IMG/VR virus record: IMGVR_UViG_3300035698_026868
Span: 1 to 24,006 of that record
Strand: one strand, 5' to 3'
Source of the DNA: a virus
DNA length: 24,006 nucleotides
Shown: one piece after another, positions 12,037 through 20,496 of the stretch
Numbering within the stretch: the stretch's first letter is position 1
How the letters are laid out: every line of letters begins with the position of its first letter
Made by a program: the position numbers and the translations under genes
Notes under the pieces: model-generated
Database searches by the model: none
What the model saw: only the letters and a program-made list of their open reading frames with translations
Told to the model about the DNA's origin: nothing

Positions 12037-12909
12037 TGTAAATACTTTATAAAGCAACCTCTTAAATCTAGACCATTTTGACTTTCGCACTTCAGGTTTA
12101 TCGGGAGCCGGTGGTAATATAATACCGGTCGGCGGACCAAACTTATAATCTTTAGTGACTCCCTCAACTGCTATCACAGACTTAAGCACGCTCTTTAATA
12201 CTTCACAATGAATTGATACAACTCCTTTGTGTCCGTACTTTACCCCCCAGGAATTCTTGATTAAAAAGTAGACATTATCATCAATAGTCTCGTATCCATA
12301 AATCATAACAGCATGACCCCCACTAGAGTTCACTTGACCTGTATCGGTAATGATTCCATTCCGAGGGTTTCTAAACTTCTCAAACATTCTAAAGGAAATC
12401 ATTAATGGTCGACCTTTAGCTAAGTGATCCATTAAAAATCTCTTATCAAAAAATGATCTATAAGTGTTTTGAGCTATCCTGCCTTTAGCATCTAATAACA
12501 TAGTCTCGGTCGGTGCTACAAAATTACTAGCAGTATAAGGGCAAAGAGTCTCATGGCAGCAACCGTACAATGATAAGGTTTTGCTGGCAGCATATATACT
12601 TGAACCACTGTAATACGTGCCTTTCCAAGGGTCTAGCAATTTGTTCATGCTATAACAGTACTGCTCACTCAGATCATCAGGCTTACCATAGCTGCTATAT
12701 ATTATAGATTCCAGTGTGGCCACTGCAGCAAACCCGGTACACGATCCATTCGGGCCTTGATCCTTAATAGAACTGATTGGTAATATAACCTGGTTAGGTA
12801 AATCTTCTGTGGGGTCTTCAAAGCCTGCCCTATGAGTATACTGTAAGTGTTTTTCCCCATCATAATCTAAAATATGATCATCAAGTAGCTGGTAATCTAA
12901 AAAATTCAT
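12034..12909 (-). CDS. Papain-like (C1A-type) cysteine peptidase
   Basis: Encodes 291 residues from ATG 12909, chosen because AAAGGGGGGATC precedes it; the frame continues upstream to 12939 but that part overlaps the late promoter. The catalytic set is intact: Gln51 for the oxyanion hole and Cys57 in DQGPNGSCTGFA (50-61), His199 in GGHAVMIYGY (197-206), and Asn219 in KNSWG (218-222). There is no signal peptide. The C-terminal tail is Pro-rich then strongly basic (about 259-291, ending in SRFKRLLYKVF), perhaps a membrane or nucleic-acid anchor. Targets could be host proteins or virion precursors. C1A peptidases are uncommon in phages. Confidence 0.85.
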   Translation of the reverse strand: MNFLDYQLLDDHILDYDGEKHLQYTHRAGFEDPTEDLPNQVILPISSIKDQGPNGSCTGFAAVATLESIIYSSYGKPDDLSEQYCYSMNKLLDPWKGTYYSGSSIYAASKTLSLYGCCHETLCPYTASNFVAPTETMLLDAKGRIAQNTYRSFFDKRFLMDHLAKGRPLMISFRMFEKFRNPRNGIITDTGQVNSSGGHAVMIYGYETIDDNVYFLIKNSWGVKYGHKGVVSIHCEVLKSVLKSVIAVEGVTKDYKFGPPTGIILPPAPDKPEVRKSKWSRFKRLLYKVFT

Positions 12910-12932
12910 GATCCCCCCTTTAAATTCCGATA

Positions 12933-12961
12933 TTGACATTGTGTACTTATTTTTTTATAAA
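12933..12961 (+). promoter_or_regulatory. Late-operon promoter
   Basis: TTGACA (12933-12938), a 17-base spacer and TATAAA (12956-12961). Transcription would begin about 12968, giving a 60-base leader before the small terminase gene. It lies in the divergent gap between the peptidase gene and the packaging genes. Confidence 0.65.
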
Positions 12962-12986
12962 ATTATTATAAAATAGTAAACAACAA

Positions 12987-12998
12987 TATGATATCATA
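12987..12998. promoter_or_regulatory. 12-base palindrome in the late leader
   Basis: TATGATATCATA is a perfect palindrome located about 20 bases downstream of the expected late transcription start. It may be an operator, or chance in an AT-rich leader. Confidence 0.3.
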
Positions 12999-13029
12999 AT
13001 GCCAAACCTTAAATTAAAAGGAATATAAA

Positions 13030-13404
13030 ATGGCTAGACCCGAGAAGAAATTTGATAATGAATTGTTTGAGAACCTATGCATGATCCAATGCACTCAGTA
13101 CGAGATATGCAGTGTGATGAACCTAACCGACAAGACTCTATTAAAGAAGATCCATAAGCGTTACAAGTTAAGTTTTTCCGATGCTTATAAAAGGTTTACG
13201 GCTTCCGGCCTAATGAGTCTCAGAAGAACACAGTTTAGGTTAGCTGAGAAGAGCGCAGGCATGGCAATATGGTTAGGTAAGCAATATCTTAACCAAGTGG
13301 ACAGGCAAGAGATTGATTACAATAACGTAGAGCCTATCGTGATTGTGACAGATCGAGAAGAGATAAGCGTTCAACCTTCACCTGCTCAAAGTTTTAAACA
13401 TTAG
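13030..13404 (+). CDS. terS: Terminase small subunit
   Basis: Encodes 124 residues with AAAAGGA upstream. The N-terminus MARPEKKFDNELFENLCMIQ, then CTQYEICSVMNLTDKTLLKK (20-39), is a helix-turn-helix that would bind the pac or cos site. A following FSDAYKRFTASGLMSLRRTQ helix and GMAIWLGKQYLNQVD (77-91) is the phrase widely seen in small terminases of this class. The C-terminal tail is acidic to polar and probably contacts the large subunit. It is the first gene of the late operon, and the large subunit lies one gene downstream. Confidence 0.78.
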   Translation: MARPEKKFDNELFENLCMIQCTQYEICSVMNLTDKTLLKKIHKRYKLSFSDAYKRFTASGLMSLRRTQFRLAEKSAGMAIWLGKQYLNQVDRQEIDYNNVEPIVIVTDREEISVQPSPAQSFKH

Positions 13405-13412
13405 AGGGTAAT

Positions 13413-14189
13413 ATGAAATTCAAAGAATGCATGGAAAAAGAGATTCCTTATATCATTGCAGAAATAGGTAGCAACTGGCGAAAGTATCCTGATTATGAAT
13501 CGTGTTTTGACATTACACTAGAGCAAATATATAGAGCTCATGTTGCCGGATCCGATGCAGTTAAGTTTCAAATATTTACCCATCTTGAATTGTATGGATA
13601 TGAAGACCCAGAGGCCGAGTTAAATGATTATGTCTTCCCACGGTCATGGGTACCAAGGATTAAAACATATTGTGATGCTGTGGGTATTGATTTTATGTGT
13701 TCGGCGTTTAGTCCGGAGGGTTATAATTTTATCGATCCCTTTGTTGATGTCCATAAGATCGCAGCGCCAGAGGGCAACTGGGAATATCTAGTTGATCATG
13801 TTAAATCTAAAGGTAAGGATATCATTAAATCGGGCAAAGCTTATGATATTGATGCAATAGATTATGATGTATTTTGCATCGAAACTGTGAGTAATTATCC
13901 TGCGAACCCTAGAGACTATGAGATAGTAAACAGCTTTATGGGTTTATCAGATCATACTAAAGGGTTTGACTTAATTAAAGAGGCTTTGAATTGTGATTAT
14001 AGAATATTTGAAGTTCATGTAGACTTATTATTTGGAGAGGTTAAAACTCCCGATGCTTGCGTGTCACTTAACTACTTTGATTTCACTGAGTATGTTGACA
14101 GGATTAGAAACCCTGATAAGTATTATAAAGAACCAAAAGATTATTCTAGAAAAGAAGGTAAAGATGGTTGGTTTAGACCAAAGTTATGA
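13413..14189 (+). CDS. NeuB/PseI/SpsE-like nonulosonic acid synthase without SAF domain
   Basis: Encodes 258 residues with AGAGGGTAAT upstream. It follows the NeuB TIM barrel: AEIGSNW with Glu17, SDAVKFQ with Lys51 and Gln53 (47-53), MCSAFSPEGYNF (95-106), HKIAAPEGNWE with Lys115, Glu120 and Asn122, IETVSNYP (156-163), GLSDHTKG with His181 (178-184), EVHVDL with His202, and TPDACVSL (212-219). Cellular NeuB has about 340-350 residues, the extra being a C-terminal SAF (antifreeze-like) domain that supplies an Arg to the neighbouring active site; here that domain is absent. The reaction would be condensation of PEP with an N-acetyl hexosamine. It lies between the terminase genes and overlaps terL by ATGA. 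Confidence 0.85.
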   Translation: MKFKECMEKEIPYIIAEIGSNWRKYPDYESCFDITLEQIYRAHVAGSDAVKFQIFTHLELYGYEDPEAELNDYVFPRSWVPRIKTYCDAVGIDFMCSAFSPEGYNFIDPFVDVHKIAAPEGNWEYLVDHVKSKGKDIIKSGKAYDIDAIDYDVFCIETVSNYPANPRDYEIVNSFMGLSDHTKGFDLIKEALNCDYRIFEVHVDLLFGEVKTPDACVSLNYFDFTEYVDRIRNPDKYYKEPKDYSRKEGKDGWFRPKL

Positions 14190-15472
14190 AATTCATATTA
14201 CATAAATATCAGGTTCTAGCCCATTATGCTTTACAACAAATTATTATAATGGCTGCAGGTATACAGTCAGGCAAAACCTCAATGGGATCTTATTGGTCAG
14301 GTCTCAAGGCTACCAACGGCAGTAGGTCGGCAAACCATATCATAGTGGCTCCTACTTATAAGATACTACAACAAGCATCACTTCCAAAGTTCCTTGGTAC
14401 GTGGTCAAAGTTTGGGAAATACAATAAGGTTGACTCAACATTTAAATGGAGTCACGGACCCACTACTTATATTAGATCAATGACTGATCCAAATTCCTGT
14501 GAGGGAATCACAGATGTTGAAAGTATTTGGGCGGATGAATGCGGGTTATTATCTCGGTTTGCCTGGGAAAATATCATGGGTCGGGCAGCCTTTAAACAAG
14601 CGCAAATCATTGGCACTACTACTCCGTACGCCCTAAATTGGTTATATCAATTATGGATTGACTGGAATAAGGGAAAGCGAGACGACGTATCATTTATTAC
14701 ATTTAAGTCAACTGATAATCCCAACTTTCCACAGGCAGAGTATGATCGACAAAAAGGTATCTTAGATATTACCCGTTTCAATATGAAATATAATGGCGTG
14801 TTCGGACAAATGGAAGGGCTTGTGTATCCCAATGTAAACAGGTGTCAGTCATTCATAATGCCTATCGGCACTCAATATTATGCAGGCGTTGACTGGGGAT
14901 ATACCAACCCCTTTGCCCTTGTCATTAGAGCCATAACACCAGACGGTTTACATTACAGAATATCAGAGTATTATCGTACACAGATGACTCTCGAAGAAAT
15001 GATAGAGATATGCAAAGTTAGACAGCAAATGTTTAACATCGAAATATTTGTATGTGATCCTGCCGAACCAAAAAGCATTGAGTCATTTAATAGAGCCGGC
15101 TTAACTTCTATTCCAGGGGATAACTCAATAAGAACTGGTATCGATTGCCACTTGAGATTAATAAAAGAGAAGAGGTTCTTTATCTTTGAAGACCTTAACC
15201 CAGAAGGGTTAGATGAGTATTCAACCTATCACTATCCGGAAGATAAAGAGGTCAAGATAGATGATGATGCTAAAGAACAATTACCCGTAAAGCAGAACGA
15301 TCATGGTATGGATGCTGATAGGCTTGTGACAATGTTCTTAGAGTATAACAAAAGCTTAAAGAAGAGTTCCCCCTTTGTACCAAACGAAAATAAAGAGATC
15401 CCAAGAGAGCCCTATAAGAAAATAGATTATCTAAAGAATAGAAACCGAGGTGGTTTTGTACGTCACGATTGA
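14186..15472 (+). CDS. terL: Terminase large subunit (packaging ATPase/nuclease)
   Basis: Encodes 428 residues, starting at ATGA overlap with the NeuB-like gene. The ATPase domain has Walker A GIQSGKTS (25-32), an adenine-side HIIVAPTYK (51-59), Walker B VESIWADECG (111-120) with Asp117-Glu118, and the coupling motif GTTTP (143-147). The RNase H-like nuclease domain has acidic residues Asp236 (AGVDWGYT), Asp291 (VCDPAEP) and Asp376/378 (HGMDADR). The protein drives DNA into the procapsid through the portal and cuts the concatemer. All catalytic motifs are intact. Confidence 0.93.
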   Translation: MKFILHKYQVLAHYALQQIIIMAAGIQSGKTSMGSYWSGLKATNGSRSANHIIVAPTYKILQQASLPKFLGTWSKFGKYNKVDSTFKWSHGPTTYIRSMTDPNSCEGITDVESIWADECGLLSRFAWENIMGRAAFKQAQIIGTTTPYALNWLYQLWIDWNKGKRDDVSFITFKSTDNPNFPQAEYDRQKGILDITRFNMKYNGVFGQMEGLVYPNVNRCQSFIMPIGTQYYAGVDWGYTNPFALVIRAITPDGLHYRISEYYRTQMTLEEMIEICKVRQQMFNIEIFVCDPAEPKSIESFNRAGLTSIPGDNSIRTGIDCHLRLIKEKRFFIFEDLNPEGLDEYSTYHYPEDKEVKIDDDAKEQLPVKQNDHGMDADRLVTMFLEYNKSLKKSSPFVPNENKEIPREPYKKIDYLKNRNRGGFVRHD

Positions 15473-15574
15473 CTGATCAAATTATCTTTGTTAGTATTAC
15501 TAATCTATATCCGATTATATAAGACACATATCTGATTTTATCCCAAATAAGAATTTAACAATCTAGGAGTCGAA

Positions 15575-15877
15575 ATGGTCTACGAGTACGTTTGCCCTAT
15601 TTGTAATTATCGAGATGAAATTATTAAAGGTCTCGAGGAGTTTGAAAGACAAGAGGTTTGTCCTATTTGTAAAGAGAAAATGGTTAGACTTATATCATTA
15701 ACTCACATCGATAATTCGTCTTTAGAAACTCCTTACTTTTCGTCATCTTTAGGTAAACGTGTTAGCACTAGAAAAGAAGAGGTTTACGAGGCTAAGCGAC
15801 TTGGCTTTGAAGAGGTTGGTAACGAAGATCAAGGTAAACATATTAAACCGCCGGTATCTGACTGGGAGAGTGTATAA
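15575..15877 (+). CDS. FmdB-like zinc-ribbon protein
   Basis: Encodes 100 residues with AGGAGTCG upstream. MVYEYVCPICNYRDE and EVCPICKEKMVRL contribute CPIC (7-10) and CPIC (29-32), the two knuckles of an FmdB-type zinc ribbon. The C-terminal part has PYFSSSLGKRVSTRKEEVYE then AKRLGFEEVGNED, a phrase common in phage proteins of this type between terminase and portal. It ends on the portal start (TAATG). Its role in phages is unknown; a packaging or head-assembly accessory is possible from location. The 100-base gap before it is AT-rich, with a TTAGTA-T-TACTAA inverted repeat at 15491-15503. Confidence 0.75.
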   Translation: MVYEYVCPICNYRDEIIKGLEEFERQEVCPICKEKMVRLISLTHIDNSSLETPYFSSSLGKRVSTRKEEVYEAKRLGFEEVGNEDQGKHIKPPVSDWESV

Positions 15878-17736
15878 TGGCAAATAAAATTGACGAGCAT
15901 CAAGCACCTTCAAAGGATGAAAGCCTTGATAAACAGGACAAAGAAAATAAAGAGGCGCAAGTCATTAAGATGGTCGAGAAGCTACTTGAAAAAGCTAAGC
16001 GCTTCAGGGCTTCTTACGATCAAGATTGGGTTGAGAATTATCAATTTTATAGAGGCAAACACTGGAAAGAAAAAAGACCATCGTACCGACACTCTGAAGT
16101 ATTAAATCTAACCAGGTCAGCTATTCAAAACGTGATAGCGCCTATTATGACCGATACTAGACCTAACATTGAAACCGTTCCAGAGGAGCCAAGTGATTTT
16201 GATTTCTCTGAAGTTATGACTCATATCCTTCGTTCTAAATGGGATAGAAAAGATTACTCAAGAGTTGTTGTTGATGCCATTATTGATGCATCCATTTACG
16301 GTACATCTATTTCGGAAGTACCTTGGAATAAAGATGAATTTTATGGGATCGGTGATTACGAGTTTAATACTATCGATCCATTGTATTTCTTTCCGGATCC
16401 AAGCGCACAAGAGATCAATCACCCCTCCTGTAACTTTGTAATTTATGCAGAGCCTAAAGATATCTCTGAAGTCAAACGACTCTATCCTGATAAGGCAAGT
16501 CAGATTAAAGCCGATGTCCTATCAGAAGCTGGGGTATTGGAAGAGAAGAGAGCCGAGAAAGACCCAAGGGTGCAGACAAACGCTGCGAATGCTGACCTAG
16601 TAGAGACCCAGGGGACAGGCGAAAGTAACGCAGATAGTCAAGTTGTATTAATCCAATGTTGGATGAATGATGATGAGGTTATTGAAGAGAAAATAGAAAA
16701 GGCCGATGAAGACGGTAATGTCACCCAGGCATTTAAGCAAATGAAAAAGTATCCCAGGGGTCGCAAGATTGTGATTGCTGGCAAAACTCTATTAGAAGAT
16801 ATTGATAATCCATATGCTGATGGTAAGTTTCCTTTCGCCCGCTATGTCGATAATCAGATGCCACGTGAGTTCTGGGGAGATGGCGAAGTAAGGATGATGA
16901 AGTCAACTAATATGATGATCGATAAAATCATGTCATATATATTGGACGTGTTAATTCTAACTGGTAACCCAATTTGGAAAGTTCCAAATGGCAGTGGGAT
17001 AGATGCTGAGCAGTTAATAAACGCACCTGGTTTAGTCATTCCATATAATGATGGTTTTGAACCAAGGCGTGAAGCTGGAACGCAATTACAACCATATATA
17101 ATCCAAACCTTAGATAGGTTGGTTAATTTATTTGAAAAAGAGAGTGGCATTAACGAAGTATCTCAAGGCGCAACACCTTCATCCAATGCTAGTGGAGTAG
17201 CTATCGAAAGATTGCAAGAGGCTGCACAAAGTAAGATCCGAATGAAGTCTAGAAACTTAGAAACATTCCTTAATCAAGCAGGCCGATTGCAGGTATCTAG
17301 AATATTACAATTCTATACTGAGCCAAGGGTGATAAGACTGACTGATACTCCTGAGGCCGCAAGGTATTTTAAATTTCATGTTGAAGAACAACTCGATGAG
17401 ACCGGACAAGTCCAGGCTCAGCTTGCCACCATTACTCCATACGTCGTTGATGAGCAAGGCAACCCTATCGAAGGTCAACCAAGGGAATTTGATATCAAAG
17501 GTCAGTTAGATGTTAGAATCATTACTGGAACAGAGTTACCTTTTGCTAGAGCGACTAAGGCTGCAAAAGCTAGGGAATTGTTTCAACTTGGAGTTATAGA
17601 CGAAGAGGACTTATTAGAGGCTATGGAATGGCCACGTAAAGAAAAAATATTAAAAAAATTAAACCAACGTAAACAAGCCGAGGCTGAAGCCCTTGCAATG
17701 CAAGCGCAACAAGCAGGCCCACAAGGAGCAAAATAA
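15877..17736 (+). CDS. Portal protein
   Basis: Encodes 619 residues, overlapping the preceding stop by one base. The N-terminal part has a charged leader and YDQDWVENYQFYRGKHW (about 46-62), then SAIQNVIAPIMTDTRPNIE, a well-known portal phrase. The middle has DASIYGTSISEV and IDPLYFFPDPSA. The region QGATPSSNASGVAIERLQEA (about 429-448) is typical of P22-type and related portals. The C-terminus is Lys/Gln/Ala-rich. The portal forms the dodecameric ring at one head vertex, docking the terminase and later the tail connector. Length is in the usual range. Confidence 0.9.
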   Translation: MANKIDEHQAPSKDESLDKQDKENKEAQVIKMVEKLLEKAKRFRASYDQDWVENYQFYRGKHWKEKRPSYRHSEVLNLTRSAIQNVIAPIMTDTRPNIETVPEEPSDFDFSEVMTHILRSKWDRKDYSRVVVDAIIDASIYGTSISEVPWNKDEFYGIGDYEFNTIDPLYFFPDPSAQEINHPSCNFVIYAEPKDISEVKRLYPDKASQIKADVLSEAGVLEEKRAEKDPRVQTNAANADLVETQGTGESNADSQVVLIQCWMNDDEVIEEKIEKADEDGNVTQAFKQMKKYPRGRKIVIAGKTLLEDIDNPYADGKFPFARYVDNQMPREFWGDGEVRMMKSTNMMIDKIMSYILDVLILTGNPIWKVPNGSGIDAEQLINAPGLVIPYNDGFEPRREAGTQLQPYIIQTLDRLVNLFEKESGINEVSQGATPSSNASGVAIERLQEAAQSKIRMKSRNLETFLNQAGRLQVSRILQFYTEPRVIRLTDTPEAARYFKFHVEEQLDETGQVQAQLATITPYVVDEQGNPIEGQPREFDIKGQLDVRIITGTELPFARATKAAKARELFQLGVIDEEDLLEAMEWPRKEKILKKLNQRKQAEAEALAMQAQQAGPQGAK

Positions 17737-18041
17737 TGGCAGATATGAATCAAGTACCTCAAGGGCAACCACAAGCAGAGCCACAAGCAGAGCCACAAGC
17801 TCAACAAGCTCAAGTAGACCCAGAGGCTTTAGTGAATCGAATCAATGACGACCTCGGTCAATTAGTTGTAGTAGTCGAGCAACAATCTCCTTCAAACGCT
17901 GGTGAGGTTCAACACTTATTACAGTCTTATCAAAAAGTGATTCAAAATATTTCACAAGGTGGAGCTCCAGAACAAGCCGATGCACAGCAATCACAAGGCG
18001 CTGTACCCATTATGGCTCAAGGAGCTCAACCAAAAATTTAG
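17736..18041 (+). CDS. Gln/Pro/Ala-rich small head-module protein
   Basis: Encodes 101 residues and begins at the portal stop (TAATG). The N-terminus has tandem QAEP repeats (DNA repeat about 17771-17800) and both ends are Gln/Gly/Pro-rich and probably disordered. The middle (LVNRINDDLGQLVVVVEQQ to LLQSYQKVIQNISQG) is helical. It sits between the portal and scaffold-like genes, a common place for short assembly factors. No motif identifies it; it may belong to the scaffold. Confidence 0.65.
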   Translation: MADMNQVPQGQPQAEPQAEPQAQQAQVDPEALVNRINDDLGQLVVVVEQQSPSNAGEVQHLLQSYQKVIQNISQGGAPEQADAQQSQGAVPIMAQGAQPKI

Positions 18042-18049
18042 GGGATTAA

Positions 18050-18997
18050 ATGGAAGAAAATACGATTAAAGAAAATGAGAGTCAACCGGTAGAAAGTCAA
18101 GAACAAGATTATGATGCTCTTTATGATGATGTTATGGGTGCCAGTTCTGAAACTCCAATGGAGGATGAACAAACCATCGATACCGGGTTAGAAGGTGCGG
18201 AGCAATCCACTGAGACCGATACCGAGAAGACAGAAAAATTATGGGACTTAAAAAGAGGCGAAGACGTAAAACAAGTTAATGAGGAAAAGTACACTGAATA
18301 TGCGCAGAAGGGTCTCGACTACGAGATTAAAATGGCGGATATGAAAGCGGAAAGAGAAGTGTTCGAGCAAGAAAAAGGTCAAATTACCCAAGAGAAAGAA
18401 CGCTTGGAAAGTCAATTTGGCGAACTTGCAACAATACAGGAGTATACAGTACAAAACCCTCAGTTCTTACAAGTTGTTCAAAACGAATGGGCTAAAGTTC
18501 AAGGTCAACCATCCAATGCAGCGCAAGATGGTTCTAATCCTATGACTCCTATCGTTCAACAACTACAAGCTAAGATCAATGAGTTTGAAGACCGGTTCAA
18601 AAAAGAAGATGAGATAGCAACCACTAGGCAAGCCGCCGAAGAGGAAGCTGCGCTCGATAAGGATATTATTGTTTATAAAGATAAGTATCCAAACTTCGAT
18701 TGGACTACTCAAAACGAAAAGGGGAAGAGCTTGGAAGAACAGATTTTACAACACGCCATTGATAGCAATATCAAAAACTTTAAAGCTGCAGCCAATGACT
18801 TTCTTATTGATGAGCACATGAAGATAGCTAATATCCATGCGAAAGAGAACGCTGCAAAAACCTTGCAAAACAAGAATAAGATGGGATTAAAAGGGATAAC
18901 TTTAAATTCCGTGAAGACAATTAACCGGGCTGAAAATGTTAGAAATAAATCATGGGATGATCTAGCAAATGAAGCCTTAAGTGAATTTAGCAATTAA
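18050..18997 (+). CDS. Scaffolding-like protein
   Basis: Encodes 315 residues with AGGGGATT upstream. The first 70 residues are very acidic (QEQDYDALYDDVMG, TDTEKTEK). A long charged coiled coil follows (about 95-135, ADMKAEREVFEQEKGQITQE), then another acidic helix (about 175-205) and a basic, Asn-rich C-terminus. This layout, with an acidic disordered start, a coiled-coil rod and a basic end to contact the coat, is typical of phage scaffolding proteins. It is directly upstream of the major capsid gene. No catalytic residues of a maturation protease are visible. Confidence 0.75.
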   Translation: MEENTIKENESQPVESQEQDYDALYDDVMGASSETPMEDEQTIDTGLEGAEQSTETDTEKTEKLWDLKRGEDVKQVNEEKYTEYAQKGLDYEIKMADMKAEREVFEQEKGQITQEKERLESQFGELATIQEYTVQNPQFLQVVQNEWAKVQGQPSNAAQDGSNPMTPIVQQLQAKINEFEDRFKKEDEIATTRQAAEEEAALDKDIIVYKDKYPNFDWTTQNEKGKSLEEQILQHAIDSNIKNFKAAANDFLIDEHMKIANIHAKENAAKTLQNKNKMGLKGITLNSVKTINRAENVRNKSWDDLANEALSEFSN

Positions 18998-19012
18998 TCA
19001 AAGGAGATCCTT

Positions 19013-19930
19013 ATGGCTCTAACATATGACCAAATTTCAGGAATAACTGAGAAGAAATTTTTACCAAAATTAGTAGATAATTTATTTAACAACCATCCAC
19101 TTTTAAAGCGGTTTAAGAAAAATGAACAGCTTTTAGACGGTGGGACAAAGGCTATTATACCTTTAGAGTATGCTGAAGCCACTGCAACAGGCTGGTATCA
19201 AGGCGCTGAGACTTTAGACGTAAATGATAATGAAATTTTGACAGCGGCAGAATATTCTTGGAAGCAACAATATGTAAACATAAGTATTACACGACGTGAT
19301 GAGCTTATGAACATGGGTGACGCTGGCAAGATCAACTTTGTTAAAAGCAAGATGAAAAATGCTGAAAAGACTCTTAGAGATCAATTAGCTGAAGGAATTT
19401 ACAATGATGGTTCTGATGCTAAAGCTATTGTAGGATTACGAGCGATCTGTTCTGCTAGTAACACCATCGGTGGAATTAGTCAAAGTGACTATTCATGGTG
19501 GCAAGCACAGTTAGATTCATCTACAACAACCTTGACAATTGCCGCTATGCAGAGTCTATATGGCGACTGTGGTGAGGGAACAGAGTATCCTACGGTGATG
19601 GTTGGCGATCAAGACATGTATGACCGTTACTACAATCTTTTACAGCCCCAACAACGCTTCCAGAGCGAGTCTGAAGCTAAGGGTGGGTTTCAAAGCCTTA
19701 TGTTCAACGGAATAAGTATAATTGCTGACAACAAAGCACCTAGTGGATACCTTTTCGCTCTTAATGAAGAGTATGTTAAGCTATATCCACACAAGGACGA
19801 GAATTTTCGCTTTGAGAAGTTCATGAAACCACCTAACCAAAATTTAAAATTAGCTAAGATCTACTTTATGGGCGTATTCGCTAGCTCTAATAACCGTAGA
19901 CATGGCGCTATGAGTGCAATTACAGCGTAA
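19013..19930 (+). CDS. Major capsid protein (HK97-type fold expected)
   Basis: Encodes 305 residues with AAAGGAGATCC upstream, one of the strongest ribosome-binding sites here. It begins MALTYDQISGITEKKFLPKL and contains VNISITRRDELMNMGD (about 92-107) and IYNDGSDAKAIVGLRAI (about 128-144). Later it has TVMVGDQDMYDRYYNLLQPQ (about 194-213), a block commonly seen in phage major capsid proteins, and a C-terminal KIYFMGVFASSNNRRHGAM. Its position after the scaffold supports this. There is no large N-terminal delta domain, consistent with a separate scaffold. Confidence 0.85.
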   Translation: MALTYDQISGITEKKFLPKLVDNLFNNHPLLKRFKKNEQLLDGGTKAIIPLEYAEATATGWYQGAETLDVNDNEILTAAEYSWKQQYVNISITRRDELMNMGDAGKINFVKSKMKNAEKTLRDQLAEGIYNDGSDAKAIVGLRAICSASNTIGGISQSDYSWWQAQLDSSTTTLTIAAMQSLYGDCGEGTEYPTVMVGDQDMYDRYYNLLQPQQRFQSESEAKGGFQSLMFNGISIIADNKAPSGYLFALNEEYVKLYPHKDENFRFEKFMKPPNQNLKLAKIYFMGVFASSNNRRHGAMSAITA

Positions 19931-19961
19931 TCGATTTTAACAATATTTAAGGAGGTCAATT

Positions 19962-20435
19962 ATGACTTTTCAATATGGCGGACCCGTTTTAATGGAAAGT
20001 GTATCAAACACTACAGCTACTTTGGGAGTTAATTCTCCTCAGCTTGGAACTAAAGCAATGATCAACGGCGAAGACTATATCTTCGTTTATAACGGTGGAG
20101 GAGCTAGTATCACTGCAGGACACGCTGTAGTAATGAGTAACATTTCTGGTGTTCAAACTTATAATGTAAGCGTATCTTCAGTCACACAAGTAGACTTTGG
20201 CTTCGGTCTTTGTAAACATCAAACCATAGCTACCGGATATTACGGCTGGGTTATGTCTAGAGGGTTTGCTTCTTTTAAGACTGACGGAACTATTAACGCT
20301 CTTGGTGGTGGACTTATGCTAGGCGCAAATGGTGCTATCGCTACTGCTATCAACGGTCACACAACACCAATTTGTGGTAAGTTATTACAAACCACAACTG
20401 GCGGAGCTGGTTACGGATACTTTTTCTTTCAGTAG
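19962..20435 (+). CDS. Small structural protein, possible capsid decoration protein
   Basis: Encodes 157 residues with a full AAGGAGG upstream. It is Gly/Thr/Ser/Ala-rich with few charges and predicted mainly beta, ending in YGYFFFQ. The N-terminal MTFQYGGPVLMESVSNTTA and the central AGHAVVMSNISGVQTYNVS segments recall beta-rich decoration proteins that follow the major capsid gene in many phages. A clear terminator comes right after it, so its mRNA abundance should match that of the capsid protein. Confidence 0.65.
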   Translation: MTFQYGGPVLMESVSNTTATLGVNSPQLGTKAMINGEDYIFVYNGGGASITAGHAVVMSNISGVQTYNVSVSSVTQVDFGFGLCKHQTIATGYYGWVMSRGFASFKTDGTINALGGGLMLGANGAIATAINGHTTPICGKLLQTTTGGAGYGYFFFQ

Positions 20436-20446
20436 AATTTAAGTGT

Positions 20447-20472
20447 GTAGGGCTTCACGGCCCTACTTTTTT
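20447..20472 (+). terminator. Rho-independent terminator after the capsid genes
   Basis: GTAGGGC (20447-20453) pairs with GCCCTAC (20460-20466) around a 6-base loop (TTCACG), followed by six T (20467-20472). It is the only convincing intrinsic terminator in the window, and separates the capsid genes from the DUF115 gene. Confidence 0.85.
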
Positions 20473-20496
20473 ATATATATGAAAAGGGGAAATTAT

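Noticed and set aside
13413-14189. NeuB-like gene as a broken fragment of a longer gene
   Set aside because: The frame has its own ribosome-binding site, keeps the barrel from start to the final PDA-VSL motif, and ends in a clean ATGA coupling with terL, so it is compact rather than interrupted.
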